Positions 8,613-17,123 of a stretch of DNA of 64,000 nucleotides are shown piece after piece. The translations under genes were made by a program, and so were the position numbers. The DNA comes from Roseococcus thiosulfatophilus. Lineage in GTDB: Bacteria > Pseudomonadota > Alphaproteobacteria > Acetobacterales > Acetobacteraceae. The notes below the pieces were generated by a model. That model was not told the DNA's origin, searched no databases, and saw only the letters and a list, made by a program, of their open reading frames with translations. The first letter of the stretch is position 1. Each line of letters starts with the position of its first letter. The DNA is taken from NCBI RefSeq assembly GCF_017311575.1, contig NZ_JAFFQY010000062.1, positions 124,001-188,000 of the forward strand. Reading direction: 5' to 3'.

Positions 8613-10015
8613 GCCGGGGCCTCCGCGTGGATGGAAAGCTCGGCCCTGGCCAGCGGCACCGTCAGCAGCCCGCCCAGATGCCCCGGCATGTCCACATGGA
8701 CGATGAGGGCCTCATGCAGGAAGTGCTGCATGACATGGACGGTCTGCGACCCGCTGGCGACGGCCGCGCCGAAACCGTATTCGCCAGACGAGAGCATGGG
8801 CATCCGGAAGGTGAAGCGCGCCTCGATCCGCGCGCCGGCGGGGGCCTGCGCCTCCTCCCGGACGCGGGTGCGGATGTTGTTCTGGACAAAGACGACCTGG
8901 CCCAGCCGGTCCTTGAGCTGGAAGCCCATGATGACATCCGGCAGCGCCACCTCGGTCCGCGCCTGGATCACGAGCTGGACCATCTGGCCCCCCTGGACCA
9001 GGGCCGTGGGGCGGCCTTCGGCATCGCGCAGCTCGATCCCGGTGATGCGCGCCTTCCCCGCGCCGAAGGCGTTGCCGTCCAGGCGAAGCCCCGCATGGGG
9101 GGAGGGGATGATCTCCGCCTCGGCCTCCGGCACGGCCACTACCATCTCGGCGACGGGCGGCACCTCCTCCTCCTCGCGCAGCGCGGGGCTGACCTTCACG
9201 TTCTCCTCGGGCAGGCCCTGGCCCTGGCTGTGGGCAAAGCTGGCATAGGCCTCGGCCACATCCCGTGCGGCGCCGGCCATCCGCATGCGTCCCTTGTCGA
9301 TCCAGATCGCCCGCTGACACAGATTGGTCACCGCGCTCATGTCGTGCCCGCAGAACAGCACGGTGCCGCGCTCCTGGAACTGGCGCAGCCAGCGCATGCA
9401 TTTCTGCTGGAAATAGGCGTCACCCACCGACAGCGCCTCATCCACCACCAGCACATCGGCATCCACATGCGCGATGACGGAGAAGGCCACGCGCATGGCC
9501 ATGCCGGAGGAATAGGTCTTCACCGGGTGGTCGATGAAGTCGCCGATATCGGCGAAGGCCAGGATGTCGTCCATCCGCGCCAGCGTCTCCTCGCGGGAGA
9601 GGCCCAGCACGGAGGCGTTCAGCAGGATGTTCTCGCGCCCGGTGAATTCGGGGTTGAAGCCGGAGCCGAGTTCCAGCAGCGCCGCCACCCGGCCATTCAC
9701 GCGCACATCGCCGGTGGTGGGCGTGAGCGTGCCGCAGATCATCTGCAGAAGGGTGGATTTGCCCGCGCCGTTGCGGCCCAGGATGCCCACCGTCTCGCCC
9801 CGCCGCACCTCGAAGGAGACATCGTTCAGCGCCCAGTGCTCGGCGAAATAGCGCCGCTCCTCCACGGCGAGGCCGAAGCGGCGCAGCATGCGCGCGAGGC
9901 GTGGCTGGAAGGCCTGCCGCAGCCGGTCGCGCGGCTCCGAGTAGAGCCGGTAGCACTTCGACAGGTGCCTGACCTCGATGGCCAGGTCCGTGGAGGGGTC
10001 AAGCTCAGAGGACAT
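8609..10015 (-). CDS. wzt: Polysaccharide ABC exporter ATP-binding subunit with carbohydrate-binding C-terminal domain
   Basis: 468 aa. The N-terminal 250 residues are an ABC ATPase: GILGRNGAGKST near 75-86, a signature region around SSGMAMRVAFS and Walker B ADVLVVDEALSVGD, the DEALSVGD form being typical of polysaccharide/teichoic-acid exporters. After an acidic linker (REEEEVPPVAEM) comes a beta-rich region from about 305 (ARITGIELRDAEGRP, MGFQLKDRLGQVVFVQNN) matching Wzt_C, the domain that recognises the modified non-reducing end of a finished glycan. It overlaps wzm by 11 bases and the next gene by four. Wzt_C systems normally work with a chain-terminating methyltransferase or kinase, and two methyltransferases lie downstream. 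It acts at the cytoplasmic face of the inner membrane. Confidence 0.92.
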   Translation of the reverse strand: MSSELDPSTDLAIEVRHLSKCYRLYSEPRDRLRQAFQPRLARMLRRFGLAVEERRYFAEHWALNDVSFEVRRGETVGILGRNGAGKSTLLQMICGTLTPTTGDVRVNGRVAALLELGSGFNPEFTGRENILLNASVLGLSREETLARMDDILAFADIGDFIDHPVKTYSSGMAMRVAFSVIAHVDADVLVVDEALSVGDAYFQQKCMRWLRQFQERGTVLFCGHDMSAVTNLCQRAIWIDKGRMRMAGAARDVAEAYASFAHSQGQGLPEENVKVSPALREEEEVPPVAEMVVAVPEAEAEIIPSPHAGLRLDGNAFGAGKARITGIELRDAEGRPTALVQGGQMVQLVIQARTEVALPDVIMGFQLKDRLGQVVFVQNNIRTRVREEAQAPAGARIEARFTFRMPMLSSGEYGFGAAVASGSQTVHVMQHFLHEALIVHVDMPGHLGGLLTVPLARAELSIHAEAPA

Positions 10016-10823
10016 CCGCGAAACCTCCCCGCAGGCGGCGGAAGACCCAGTGGGCCACGGCCAGCGCCCCCAGCGCGCAGAGCAGGTACACCGCCAGGGC
10101 CAGGAAATTCGGCCACTCCCCGAAGATCAGGACCGCGCGGGACTGGGTGATGATGGGCGTGAGCGGGTTGAAGCGCACGATGAAGCGCCACGCCTCGGGC
10201 ACCGCTTCCACGGGAAAGAAGATGGGCGAGAGGAACAGCATGAAGGTCAGGATGGGCGCGATGATGAGGCCGACATCGCGCACGAAGACGCCGATGGTCG
10301 CCACGAGGATCACGGCCGCCATCAGGAAGATCAGGAAGGGCAGCAGCACCACGGGCAGCAGCAGCGCGGTGGCGTGCAGCGTGCCATGGGCGAAGTAGTA
10401 GCCGATGACCACCAGCAGCACCGTGATCAGCAGGTTCACCAGCCCCGACAGGATGATGACCGGCGGCAGGATCTCCAGCGGGAAGATCACCCGCGTCACA
10501 TAGTTGGCGTTGTCGATGATCAGGCGCGGCGCCCGGCCCACCGCCTCCGAGAACAGCGTGTAGATGGAAAGCCCCACCAGCAGCAGCAGCGCGAAGTCGA
10601 AGGGGCTGCTGCCCCCCGTGCCCCAGCGCGTGGGGAAGATGCCCGTGAACACGAGGGTGAAGACCGCGGCCGTCAGCAGCGGCGTCAGCACCGCCCACAC
10701 CAGGCCCAGCATGCTGCCGCGGAAGCGTTGCGCCAGTTCGCGCGACACCAGGCGCCAGCACAGGCCGCGTTGCGCGATCAGGAGGCGGAAGAGCCCCGGC
10801 AGGGAATTGGCGGTCAGGATCAT
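10005..10823 (-). CDS. wzm: Polysaccharide ABC exporter permease
   Basis: 272 aa integral membrane protein of the ABC-2 family. It has the cytoplasmic N-terminal amphipathic stretch (LFRLLIAQRGLCWRLVSREL) followed by about six hydrophobic segments, including VWAVLTPLLTAAVFTLVFTG, FALLLLVGLSIYTLFSEAV and IFPLEILPPVIILSGLVNLL. The KrvIFPLEILP-type region is characteristic of O-antigen, teichoic-acid and capsule exporters. It is the first gene of the minus-strand glycan operon; its promoter must lie in the non-coding stretch to its right. It pairs with the ATPase that overlaps its 3' end to move an undecaprenyl-linked glycan across the inner membrane. Confidence 0.92.
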   Translation of the reverse strand: MILTANSLPGLFRLLIAQRGLCWRLVSRELAQRFRGSMLGLVWAVLTPLLTAAVFTLVFTGIFPTRWGTGGSSPFDFALLLLVGLSIYTLFSEAVGRAPRLIIDNANYVTRVIFPLEILPPVIILSGLVNLLITVLLVVIGYYFAHGTLHATALLLPVVLLPFLIFLMAAVILVATIGVFVRDVGLIIAPILTFMLFLSPIFFPVEAVPEAWRFIVRFNPLTPIITQSRAVLIFGEWPNFLALAVYLLCALGALAVAHWVFRRLRGGFADVL

Positions 10824-11282
10824 GATGGCGGCCAGATAGCATGAATTCGTGAGCGGAAAGCCCCGGCCCCCCGCAGATCGTCACCGGGCGTCCCGCCTCG
10901 CGGCCGCGCGCGGAGCCATCGGGCTTGCCGGATGTGACGCCGGCCACCATCCAGGCCAAGCCCAACGGGCACCGGCTTCACCGGGTATCTTGCGGGAAGG
11001 AAAGAGTAAAACGCTGAATACTTCCCCAAGGGCGAAGCTTCGGCGCCGCGCCGTCGCATCGGCAGTCGTCATGGGGAGGCAAGGTGTTCAGCTTTCGATC
11101 GTCTCTTCGGGGGGGAAGGCATGGCATGGCGATGCCGCCCCGGTTCGGCATCAGTAAGGCCACAGCATGGCAAGGGTTGCATGCGCGCGGCGCGGCATCG
11201 GCGATTTCCCCGCGCGACAAACCCTGCCACAGGCGCGACCGCGGCCGCGCCCGACCTCAACCCGCCGTGGGGGCGGGACGCC
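10824..11282. other. 459-base non-coding region between usp and the glycan operon
   Basis: No convincing gene on either strand; the frames that stay open have no domain and poor codon pattern. On the minus strand it must hold the 3' end of the usp transcript and the promoter of the wzm operon. Visible structure: an inverted repeat gatgccg/cggcatc around 11133-11154, a cgaagcttcg palindrome near 11032, and a 6-bp hairpin (cccgcc/ggcggg, 11261-11277) just past the usp stop without a T-run. A less GC-rich patch around 10990-11035 is the best place for the operon promoter, but I cannot assign -35 and -10 boxes. Confidence 0.5.
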
Positions 11283-12161
11283 TCAACGGCACATCAGCAC
11301 GGGGATTTCCGCATTTTCCAGCACATGCCGCGTCACCCCGCCCAGGATGAGCTGGCGCAGGCGCGAGTGGCTGTAGGCGCCCATGCACAGAAGGTCCGCG
11401 TTGAAGTCCCGCGTGGCCCCGAGCAGCCCTGCCCCCACATCCTTGGTGATGGGCTTGAACAGCTGCGCCTCGGCCGAAATCTCATGCCAGTGCAGATAGG
11501 CCAGGATGCCCTCCACCGGCGGGCCGCGGCGCTGGTATTCGTCGGCATAGAGAATGCGCCGCGCGCTGGCGCGGTGCAGCCAGGGCAGGGCCGCGGCGAT
11601 GGCCGCCGCACTCTCGCCCGTGCCGTTCCAGGCGCAGCAGACGCGGGTGCCGATGCTGGCCGGCGCCACGCGCGGCGCGATCAGCACGGGGCGGCCGCTG
11701 TCGAACAGCACCGCATGCAGCGCGTCGCTGCTGCTGACATCCTCGCCCGCCTCGGGGTGCGGCACGACCGCCATGTCGTAGAGGCGCGACTGCTGCGCCA
11801 CCACATCCTCCTCCCGCCCCGCGATGGATTCGAAGGAAAGGGTGGGCCCGCCCGACTTCAGCGCCGTCTCGGCCGAATTGGCGATGGAGACATCGCCCGA
11901 ACCCGCGGCGAAGCGCTCGAACAGCGCCCGCACGCGGGAGGCGCGGTCACCGCTCTCGCGCTCGGTGGCGGCCATCATCTCCTCGATCATGGCGCCCGAC
12001 AGGCCTTCGCCCGCCAGGGGCGCCACGTCGCGCGCATCCACCCGCACATGCAGGCAGTGGACGTGGGCGTTCCAGATCCGGGCCACCATCAAGGCGGTGG
12101 CCAAGGCGGCTTCCCCGGCGGCGGTGCCGGTCAGCGGCAGCAGCAGGCGACGATAAGCCAT
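11283..12161 (-). CDS. Tandem universal stress protein (UspA family)
   Basis: 292 aa comprising two UspA-type domains. The first starts at the N-terminus (YRRLLLPLTGTAAGEAALAT). The second begins near 155 (TRVCCAWNGTGESAAAIAAA) and ends with GAYSHSRLRQLILGG then VTRHVLENAEIPVLM, which matches the ATP-binding G-x2-G-x9-G-(S/T) region plus the closing strand. The first domain lacks a clear copy of that motif, so probably only the second binds nucleotide. Tandem Usp proteins are usually induced by stationary phase, oxidative stress or low oxygen. No partner gene adjoins it; the upstream APH/ATPase gene ends 36 bases before its start. Confidence 0.85.
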   Translation of the reverse strand: MAYRRLLLPLTGTAAGEAALATALMVARIWNAHVHCLHVRVDARDVAPLAGEGLSGAMIEEMMAATERESGDRASRVRALFERFAAGSGDVSIANSAETALKSGGPTLSFESIAGREEDVVAQQSRLYDMAVVPHPEAGEDVSSSDALHAVLFDSGRPVLIAPRVAPASIGTRVCCAWNGTGESAAAIAAALPWLHRASARRILYADEYQRRGPPVEGILAYLHWHEISAEAQLFKPITKDVGAGLLGATRDFNADLLCMGAYSHSRLRQLILGGVTRHVLENAEIPVLMCR

Positions 12162-12197
12162 GGTGTCAGTCCCCCAACCTCTTGTGAGTTGAAACGG

Positions 12198-13649
12198 TTA
12201 TGGCGAGGGCGGGGGTGGCAAGTCCAGCGCCTTCATCGCTTCGGGTGCCGCGTCATGGGTCGCGTCCAGCATGTGCCAGTCGAGCGGCCCCGGGTCCCGC
12301 GCCGCCGCCGCCTCCAGGATGGCGGGCGTGGCGTCCGAGGCATCGCCCCGGCGCGCGGCCACCCGGGCGCGCAGCACCTCCATCGGCGCCGTCAGCCACA
12401 GCCCCGTGAAACCGGGATGGAGCGCCGCCACGGCCTCGCGCTCCGCCGGGCGCCGGAACATGGCGTCCAGGATGACGCTGTGGCCTGCGGCCAGCGCCTC
12501 GCGCGCGCGGGCCTGGAGTTCCGCGAAGACCGCGGCATTGGTCTCGGGCGTGTAGGCGTCCGCGGGCAGGCGAGTTTCGGGCGGCACGCCGGCCAGGCGC
12601 TTGCGCGTCTCGTCGCTGCGGAGCACCACCGCCCCGGGCGCGGCCCCCAGCGCGGGGGCGATGCGCCGCGCCAGCCAGGATTTGCCGGTGCCCTGCAACC
12701 CGCCCACCGCCACCAGGCGCGGCGCCGGCCGCGCCGCCAGATAGGCCCGCGCGGCGCGCAGCAGCGGGGTTCCGTCCTGCCCGCGCTTTCCCGCCACATG
12801 GGCGCGGATGAAGGCTCGCAGCGACAGCCACAGCTTCAGGCCGCGCACCAGCGCCACATCGCCCGTGCGGCCCAGATAGCGGTTCATGGCCCGGTTCGCC
12901 GCCGCCCTGCCCTGGCGCTGGTCCAGGTCCATCAACAGGAAGGCCAGGTCATAGCCGGTGTCTATGGTGGCCAGCGCCTCGTCGAATTCCAGCGCGTCGA
13001 AGGCATGCGGCACCCCGTCCAGCAGGCAGACATTCCCGAGGTGCATGTCACCATGGCAGCGGCGCAGGAAGCCCGCGGCGGCGCGCTCGGCCAGCCAGGC
13101 GCGCAGGGCGTCATGCGCCGCCACCGCGGCCTCGTGCCAGGCCAGGACCTCCGCCTCCGGCAGCCCCGCCGCCAGGCCGGCCGCGCGGTTGCCCGCCAGC
13201 GCGGCGTCCATGGCGCCATCGCCGGCACGCCGCGGGGCGCGGGCATGGAGGTCCACCACCGCATCGGCCATCTGGTCGAGCAGCGGCCCGTCGAGCGGCC
13301 CATGCGCGTCGAGGAAGGCCTCGGCCGGCAGGCGGCGCATCCGCAGCACCCAATCCACCACCTCGCCCGCGCCACCCAGTTCCAGCCCTCCCGGCCCGCG
13401 CGTCACGGCCACGGCGCCGAGATAGAGGCCGGGGGCATTGGGCGAATTTAATGCATTTTCATGCGAAATCAGGCGCGCGCGGGTCTCGAGTTCCGTGAAA
13501 TCGAGGAAGCCGAGCGCCACCGCCTTCTTCAGCTTCAGCACCTCCCCCTCGCCCAGGAAGACGAGGGAGACATGCGTCTCCACCACGCCCTGCCCGGTGA
13601 TCCCGGCCAGGAATTCCGCCACCTCCCGTTGCGCGGCGGGGGCGGCCAT
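12198..13649 (-). CDS. Bifunctional aminoglycoside-phosphotransferase-like / AAA ATPase (kinase) protein
   Basis: 483 aa from the ATG at 13649, whose A is also the last base of the pdxH stop (TGATG), so the two are translationally coupled; a longer frame runs further upstream through pdxH but is not used. Residues 1-300 resemble an APH-type kinase: RCHGDMHLGN near 196 is the catalytic H-G-D-x-H-x-x-N loop and DALEFDEAL follows as the metal-binding acid. From about 312 there is a P-loop, VGGLQGTGKSW, then RSDETRKRLAG, as in the AAA_33/zeta-toxin-like kinases. This two-domain protein is widespread in proteobacteria; its substrate is unknown and it should not be read as antibiotic resistance. 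Confidence 0.82.
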   Translation of the reverse strand: MAAPAAQREVAEFLAGITGQGVVETHVSLVFLGEGEVLKLKKAVALGFLDFTELETRARLISHENALNSPNAPGLYLGAVAVTRGPGGLELGGAGEVVDWVLRMRRLPAEAFLDAHGPLDGPLLDQMADAVVDLHARAPRRAGDGAMDAALAGNRAAGLAAGLPEAEVLAWHEAAVAAHDALRAWLAERAAAGFLRRCHGDMHLGNVCLLDGVPHAFDALEFDEALATIDTGYDLAFLLMDLDQRQGRAAANRAMNRYLGRTGDVALVRGLKLWLSLRAFIRAHVAGKRGQDGTPLLRAARAYLAARPAPRLVAVGGLQGTGKSWLARRIAPALGAAPGAVVLRSDETRKRLAGVPPETRLPADAYTPETNAAVFAELQARAREALAAGHSVILDAMFRRPAEREAVAALHPGFTGLWLTAPMEVLRARVAARRGDASDATPAILEAAAARDPGPLDWHMLDATHDAAPEAMKALDLPPPPSP

Positions 13650-14224
13650 CAGGGGTAGAGGGCCTCTTCGCGCCAGGCCTCGCCCTCGGCCAGGAAGACC
13701 CGGCGCTCGTGCAGGCGGAAGGGCATGTCGCGCCAGAACTCGATGCGCGCGGGCAGGATGCGGAAGCCGGACCAGAAGGCCGGGCGCGGGATCTCGCCCA
13801 GGCCGAATTTCAGCGTGTATTCGGCGACGGCCTTCTCCAGCGCCCAGCGCCCCTCCAGCGGGCGCGACTGGCGCGACGCCCAGGCGCCGATGCGCGAGGA
13901 ACGGTGGCGCGAGGCGTAGTAGGCATCGGCCTCCGCATCGGTCACGGGCTCCACGCTGCCCTCCACGCGCACGCTGCGCTGAAGGGTCTTCCAGTGGAAG
14001 CACAGCGCGGCATGGGGGTTGGCCGCCAGCTCGCCGCCCTTACGGGATTCGAGGTTGGTGTAGAACACGAAGCCCCGCGCATCCTGCCCCTTCAGCAGCA
14101 CCATGCGCGCCGAGGGCCTGCCATCAGGGGTTGCGGTGGCGAGGCACATGGCGTTCGGGTCGTTGGGTTCGGTCCTGGTCGCCTCCGCCAGCCACTCCGC
14201 GAAAAGCGCATAGGGATCGGTCAT
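13649..14224 (-). CDS. pdxH: Pyridoxamine 5'-phosphate oxidase
   Basis: 191 aa, the size of compact PdxH enzymes. It oxidises pyridoxine or pyridoxamine 5'-phosphate to pyridoxal 5'-phosphate with FMN. Supporting motifs: [20 protein letters not shown] at the start of the split barrel, [20 protein letters not shown] (FMN phosphate contacts), [32 protein letters not shown], and the C-terminal [14 protein letters not shown] with RLHERRVF, the substrate-binding R-L-H. All expected landmarks are present. It is divergent from fabI with 106 bases between the starts. Confidence 0.95.
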   Translation of the reverse strand: MTDPYALFAEWLAEATRTEPNDPNAMCLATATPDGRPSARMVLLKGQDARGFVFYTNLESRKGGELAANPHAALCFHWKTLQRSVRVEGSVEPVTDAEADAYYASRHRSSRIGAWASRQSRPLEGRWALEKAVAEYTLKFGLGEIPRPAFWSGFRILPARIEFWRDMPFRLHERRVFLAEGEAWREEALYP

Positions 14225-14330
14225 GCCTGCTCGCCTGTCCTGGCCCAGGGGGAGGTCCGGGGGGGCCTTGCCCGGTCAAAGGGCATGTGCCACCACCCCC
14301 CACGCCCCGCAACCTCCTGACCGGACGACC

Positions 14331-15170
14331 ATGACGGAAGACGCCAACGCCCCCCTGCCGACCGGAACGCTGATGCAGGGCAAGCGCGGCCTCATCATGG
14401 GCGTGGCCAATGACCGTTCCATCGCCTGGGCCATCGCCCGCGCCGTGGCGGCCCAGGGCGCGGAACTGGCCTTCACCTACATGGGCGAGGCGCTGGAAAA
14501 GCGCGTGCGCCCACTCGCCGCCAGCGTGGGCAGCGACATCGTCCTGCCCTGCGACGCGGGCGACGACGCGCAGATCGACACGGCCTTCGGCGAGATCGAG
14601 AAGCGCTGGGGCAAGCTCGACTTCTTCGTCCATGCCGTGGGCTTCGCCGACAAGCAGTATCTGCGTGGCCGCTTCCTCGACACCCCGCGCGAGGCCTTCC
14701 TGCAGGCGCTCGATATCTCCTGCTACTCCTTCGCCGCCACCGGGCGGCGGGCGGCGGCGCTGATGGGCCCGGGCGGCTCGCTGCTCACCCTCTCCTACCT
14801 CGGTGCCGAGAAGTGGGTGCCGCACTACAACGTGATGGGCGTCGCCAAGGCCGCGCTCGAGGCCAGCGTGCGCTACATGGCGGCGGACCTGGGCGCCGAC
14901 GGCGTCCGGGTGAATGCCATCAGCGCGGGTCCGATCAAGACGCTCGCGGCCTCGGGCATCGGCGATTTCCGCTACATCATGAAGTGGAACCAGTACAACG
15001 CGCCCATGCAGCGCAACGTGGCGCTGGACGAGGTGGGCGGTGCCGGCCTCTATCTGCTGAGCCCGCTCTCCACCGGCGTCACCGGCGAGGTCCACCATGT
15101 GGATTGCGGCTATCACATCGTCGGCATGAAGAACCCGGACGCGCCGGACCTCAGCATCGAGAAGGGCTGA
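14331..15170 (+). CDS. fabI: Enoyl-[acyl-carrier-protein] reductase (NADH), FabI
   Basis: 279 aa from the ATG at 14331. It reduces the trans-2 double bond in the last step of each type II fatty-acid elongation cycle. The nucleotide site has the FabI form GVANDRSIAWAIA (near residue 24) instead of the classical SDR TGxxxGIG. The catalytic pair lies in HYNVMGVAKAALE, with Tyr and Lys six residues apart near 166 and 173, preceded by LTLSYLGAEKWVP; ISAGPIKTLAASGI and the C-terminal THHVDCGYH-like VHHVDCGYHIVGM are also family features. Its last 20 bases overlap the 3' end of the phosphatase gene on the opposite strand. Confidence 0.95.
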   Translation: MTEDANAPLPTGTLMQGKRGLIMGVANDRSIAWAIARAVAAQGAELAFTYMGEALEKRVRPLAASVGSDIVLPCDAGDDAQIDTAFGEIEKRWGKLDFFVHAVGFADKQYLRGRFLDTPREAFLQALDISCYSFAATGRRAAALMGPGGSLLTLSYLGAEKWVPHYNVMGVAKAALEASVRYMAADLGADGVRVNAISAGPIKTLAASGIGDFRYIMKWNQYNAPMQRNVALDEVGGAGLYLLSPLSTGVTGEVHHVDCGYHIVGMKNPDAPDLSIEKG

Positions 15171-15552
15171 CAGCGCCCTTCCAGCCCCGCGCGAATTCCT
15201 CCTGCGCGGGGGTTTCCACCGCCCGCGGGTCGTGGTGCGCGCGCACCCAGGCCACGGGGTCTTCCTCCACCCCGCATTCGGCGGCGAGGCAGGCCAGCAC
15301 CGTGCCCGTGCGCCCCAGCCCCGCCTTGCAGCCGACATAGAACAGCCGGTCCGGCTCCGCCGCCATCGCCGCCTTCAGCGCCTCCAGCGTGGCGCGCAGC
15401 GCGGCCGGTTCGGGCAGGCCGAAATCCACGATGTCCAGCGTCAGCGCGGCCAGGTCCCGGTTGGGCGCGTGCGGGTCCAGGCAGAGACCGAAGGCGCCCT
15501 CCGGCAGGGCCGTGAAGGGCCCGGCCGTGAGCCGGACACCCAGCAGCTTCAT
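15151..15552 (-). CDS. Small protein-tyrosine/dual-specificity phosphatase-like protein
   Basis: 133 aa. The signature loop is YVGCKAGLGRTGTV, the C-x5-R-T cysteine phosphatase P-loop; the residue before the cysteine is glycine instead of the common histidine, and a candidate general acid region precedes it (TLDIVDFGLPEP). Size and layout fit the compact cyclin-like/DSP phosphatases of proteobacteria. Its start overlaps the pssA stop by four bases, so it is the third gene of psd-pssA-phosphatase. Given that link, a phospholipid-phosphate substrate (as for PTPMT-like phosphatidylglycerophosphate phosphatases) is as possible as a protein; this is inference. Confidence 0.75.
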   Translation of the reverse strand: MKLLGVRLTAGPFTALPEGAFGLCLDPHAPNRDLAALTLDIVDFGLPEPAALRATLEALKAAMAAEPDRLFYVGCKAGLGRTGTVLACLAAECGVEEDPVAWVRAHHDPRAVETPAQEEFARGWKGAVSPSRC

Positions 15553-16406
15553 GCCGATGGCACCTCACCCCGCATCTGCTCCGCCTCCCGCCGCAGCCGG
15601 CGGTAGGAACGGGCGGAGAAGTACAGCATGCCCGCATAGATCAGCCCGCCCAGCGCCAGCGCGGCCCAGGGGTCGGTCACCAGGAAGGCCACATAGGCGC
15701 CCACGCCCAGGAACAGCGGCAGGACCCGGTTGGCGGGAATCTTGAAGTTCTTGAAGGACCAGGAAGGCAGGGTGCTCACCATCAGCCCCCCCACCACGAA
15801 GAGCATGATGGCGGCCACCGAGGGGTGGCGGATGGCGGCCGCCGTCGCCGGCCAGCCCCAATCGGCGAAAGCGAGCCAGGCGAAGAGGGGGAACAGCACC
15901 AGCCCCGCCCCGGCCGGCGCGGGCACGCCGGTGAAGAAGTTGTAGGCGTAGGCGGGCTTGGGCACCTCCACCACGCCCGGCTCCGCGATCGAGGCCGCGT
16001 TGAAGCGCGCCAGGCGCAGCGCGCTGCACACGGCGAAGAGCACGCAGGGGATGAAGCCCCAGGGCCCCACGCTCTGCATGGTCCAGAGATAGAGCACCAG
16101 CGCCGGCGCCACGCCGAAGCAGAGGAAGTCGCTCAGGCTGTCGAACTCGGCGCCGAAGCGCGAGGTGCCCTTCAGCAGCCGCGCGATGCGCCCGTCCAGC
16201 CCGTCGATGACGGCGGCGACCACGATGAAGGCCGCGGCATGGCCGAAGCGCCCCTCCAGCGCGAAGCGGATGGCGACCAGCCCCGCGCAGAGGCCCATCA
16301 TGGTCAGCAGGTTCGGGATCAGCCGGTTGAAGGACGGCCCGCTGAAGCGCGGGCGCTGGCGGGGGGCCAGGCCCCGCAGCCGGCCGCGCAGCCCCTCGCG
16401 GATCAA
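15549..16406 (-). CDS. pssA: CDP-diacylglycerol--serine O-phosphatidyltransferase
   Basis: 285 aa membrane enzyme that makes phosphatidylserine from CDP-diacylglycerol and L-serine. The CDP-alcohol phosphotransferase signature D-G-x2-D-G-R-x-A-R-x8-G-x3-D-x3-D is complete: DGLDGRIARLL then GAEFDSLSDFLCFG (about residues 68-93). Several hydrophobic segments follow, including GLVLFPLFAWLAFADW and PSVAAIMLFVVGGLMVSTL. The basic N-terminus (MIREGLRGRLRGLAPRQRPR) is probably cytoplasmic. It overlaps psd by four bases upstream and the phosphatase by four downstream, so phosphatidylserine synthesis and decarboxylation are coupled. Confidence 0.95.
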   Translation of the reverse strand: MIREGLRGRLRGLAPRQRPRFSGPSFNRLIPNLLTMMGLCAGLVAIRFALEGRFGHAAAFIVVAAVIDGLDGRIARLLKGTSRFGAEFDSLSDFLCFGVAPALVLYLWTMQSVGPWGFIPCVLFAVCSALRLARFNAASIAEPGVVEVPKPAYAYNFFTGVPAPAGAGLVLFPLFAWLAFADWGWPATAAAIRHPSVAAIMLFVVGGLMVSTLPSWSFKNFKIPANRVLPLFLGVGAYVAFLVTDPWAALALGGLIYAGMLYFSARSYRRLRREAEQMRGEVPSA

Positions 16407-17077
16407 GCGCGCAGGTCGGCGAGGATGGTCTCGCCGCCGATCATGGTCTGGCCGACCAGCACGGTCGGCAGCACGCCCTCGGGCAGGTAGACATCGGTGC
16501 GGCTGCCGAAGCGAATGATGCCGAACCGCTCACCGGCCGCGATGATGTCGCCCTCCCGCGCCGTGCAGACGATGCGCCGGGCCACCAGCCCCGCGATCTG
16601 CACGCAGCCCACCATGCGGCCATCGGGCAGATCAATCCGCAGCGCGTTGCGCTCATTGTTCTCGCTGGCCTTGTCCAGGCTGGCATCCACGAAGGCGCCG
16701 TGGCGATAGGCAATGCGGGCGACGCGACCGGCCACCGGGCTGCGGTTCACATGCACGTCCATGACCGAGAGGAAGGTGGCCACGCGCCAGACGGGCGTGC
16801 TGCCCATGTCCAGCTCCGGCGGCGGCGCGGCCAGGCTGACCATCACCACCTTGCCATCGGCCGGGGCGAGGACGAGGTCCGGCCGCGGCGGCGGCACGCG
16901 CGTCGGGTCGCGGAAGAAATACAGGCAAAAGCCCGTGAAGAGCGCGCCCAGCCAGAACAGCCACGAACCGAGGATCAGCCCTCCCACCACGGCGACGGCG
17001 GCGCCGCCATAGATGAAGGGGCGCCCCGCCGGGTGAGGCGGTGCCAGGACGAGCGAGAGGCTGTTTCGGAGGGACAT
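16403..17077 (-). CDS. psd: Phosphatidylserine decarboxylase, short alphaproteobacterial type
   Basis: 224 aa. It converts phosphatidylserine to phosphatidylethanolamine using a pyruvoyl group formed by self-cleavage. The cleavage site is RFGSRTDVYLPEG near residue 188, where the Gly-Ser bond is processed to alpha and beta chains, as in the Sinorhizobium-type short enzymes. A hydrophobic N-terminus (IYGGAAVAVVGGLILGSWLF, WLGALFTGFCLYFF) anchors it in the membrane, followed by FRDPTRVPP, a hallmark of the family, then APADGKVV. It is the first gene of psd-pssA-phosphatase. Confidence 0.95.
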   Translation of the reverse strand: MSLRNSLSLVLAPPHPAGRPFIYGGAAVAVVGGLILGSWLFWLGALFTGFCLYFFRDPTRVPPPRPDLVLAPADGKVVMVSLAAPPPELDMGSTPVWRVATFLSVMDVHVNRSPVAGRVARIAYRHGAFVDASLDKASENNERNALRIDLPDGRMVGCVQIAGLVARRIVCTAREGDIIAAGERFGIIRFGSRTDVYLPEGVLPTVLVGQTMIGGETILADLRA

Positions 17078-17123
17078 GGGCGCGGTTTATCCTCCCTTAA
17101 CCGGCGGCGGGCAAGCTTGTCGC

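Noticed and set aside
6600-9248. An 882-residue plus-strand frame opposite the large glycosyltransferase and wzt
   Set aside because: Antisense shadow; it crosses real gene boundaries and has no recognisable fold.
10824-11282. Small genes in the region between usp and wzm, such as an 80-residue minus-strand frame ending at 10978
   Set aside because: No ribosome-binding site, no domain, composition unlike neighbouring genes.
12198-13649. Aminoglycoside resistance gene
   Set aside because: The APH-like kinase domain is fused to a P-loop ATPase, a widespread non-resistance arrangement; nothing indicates antibiotic modification.
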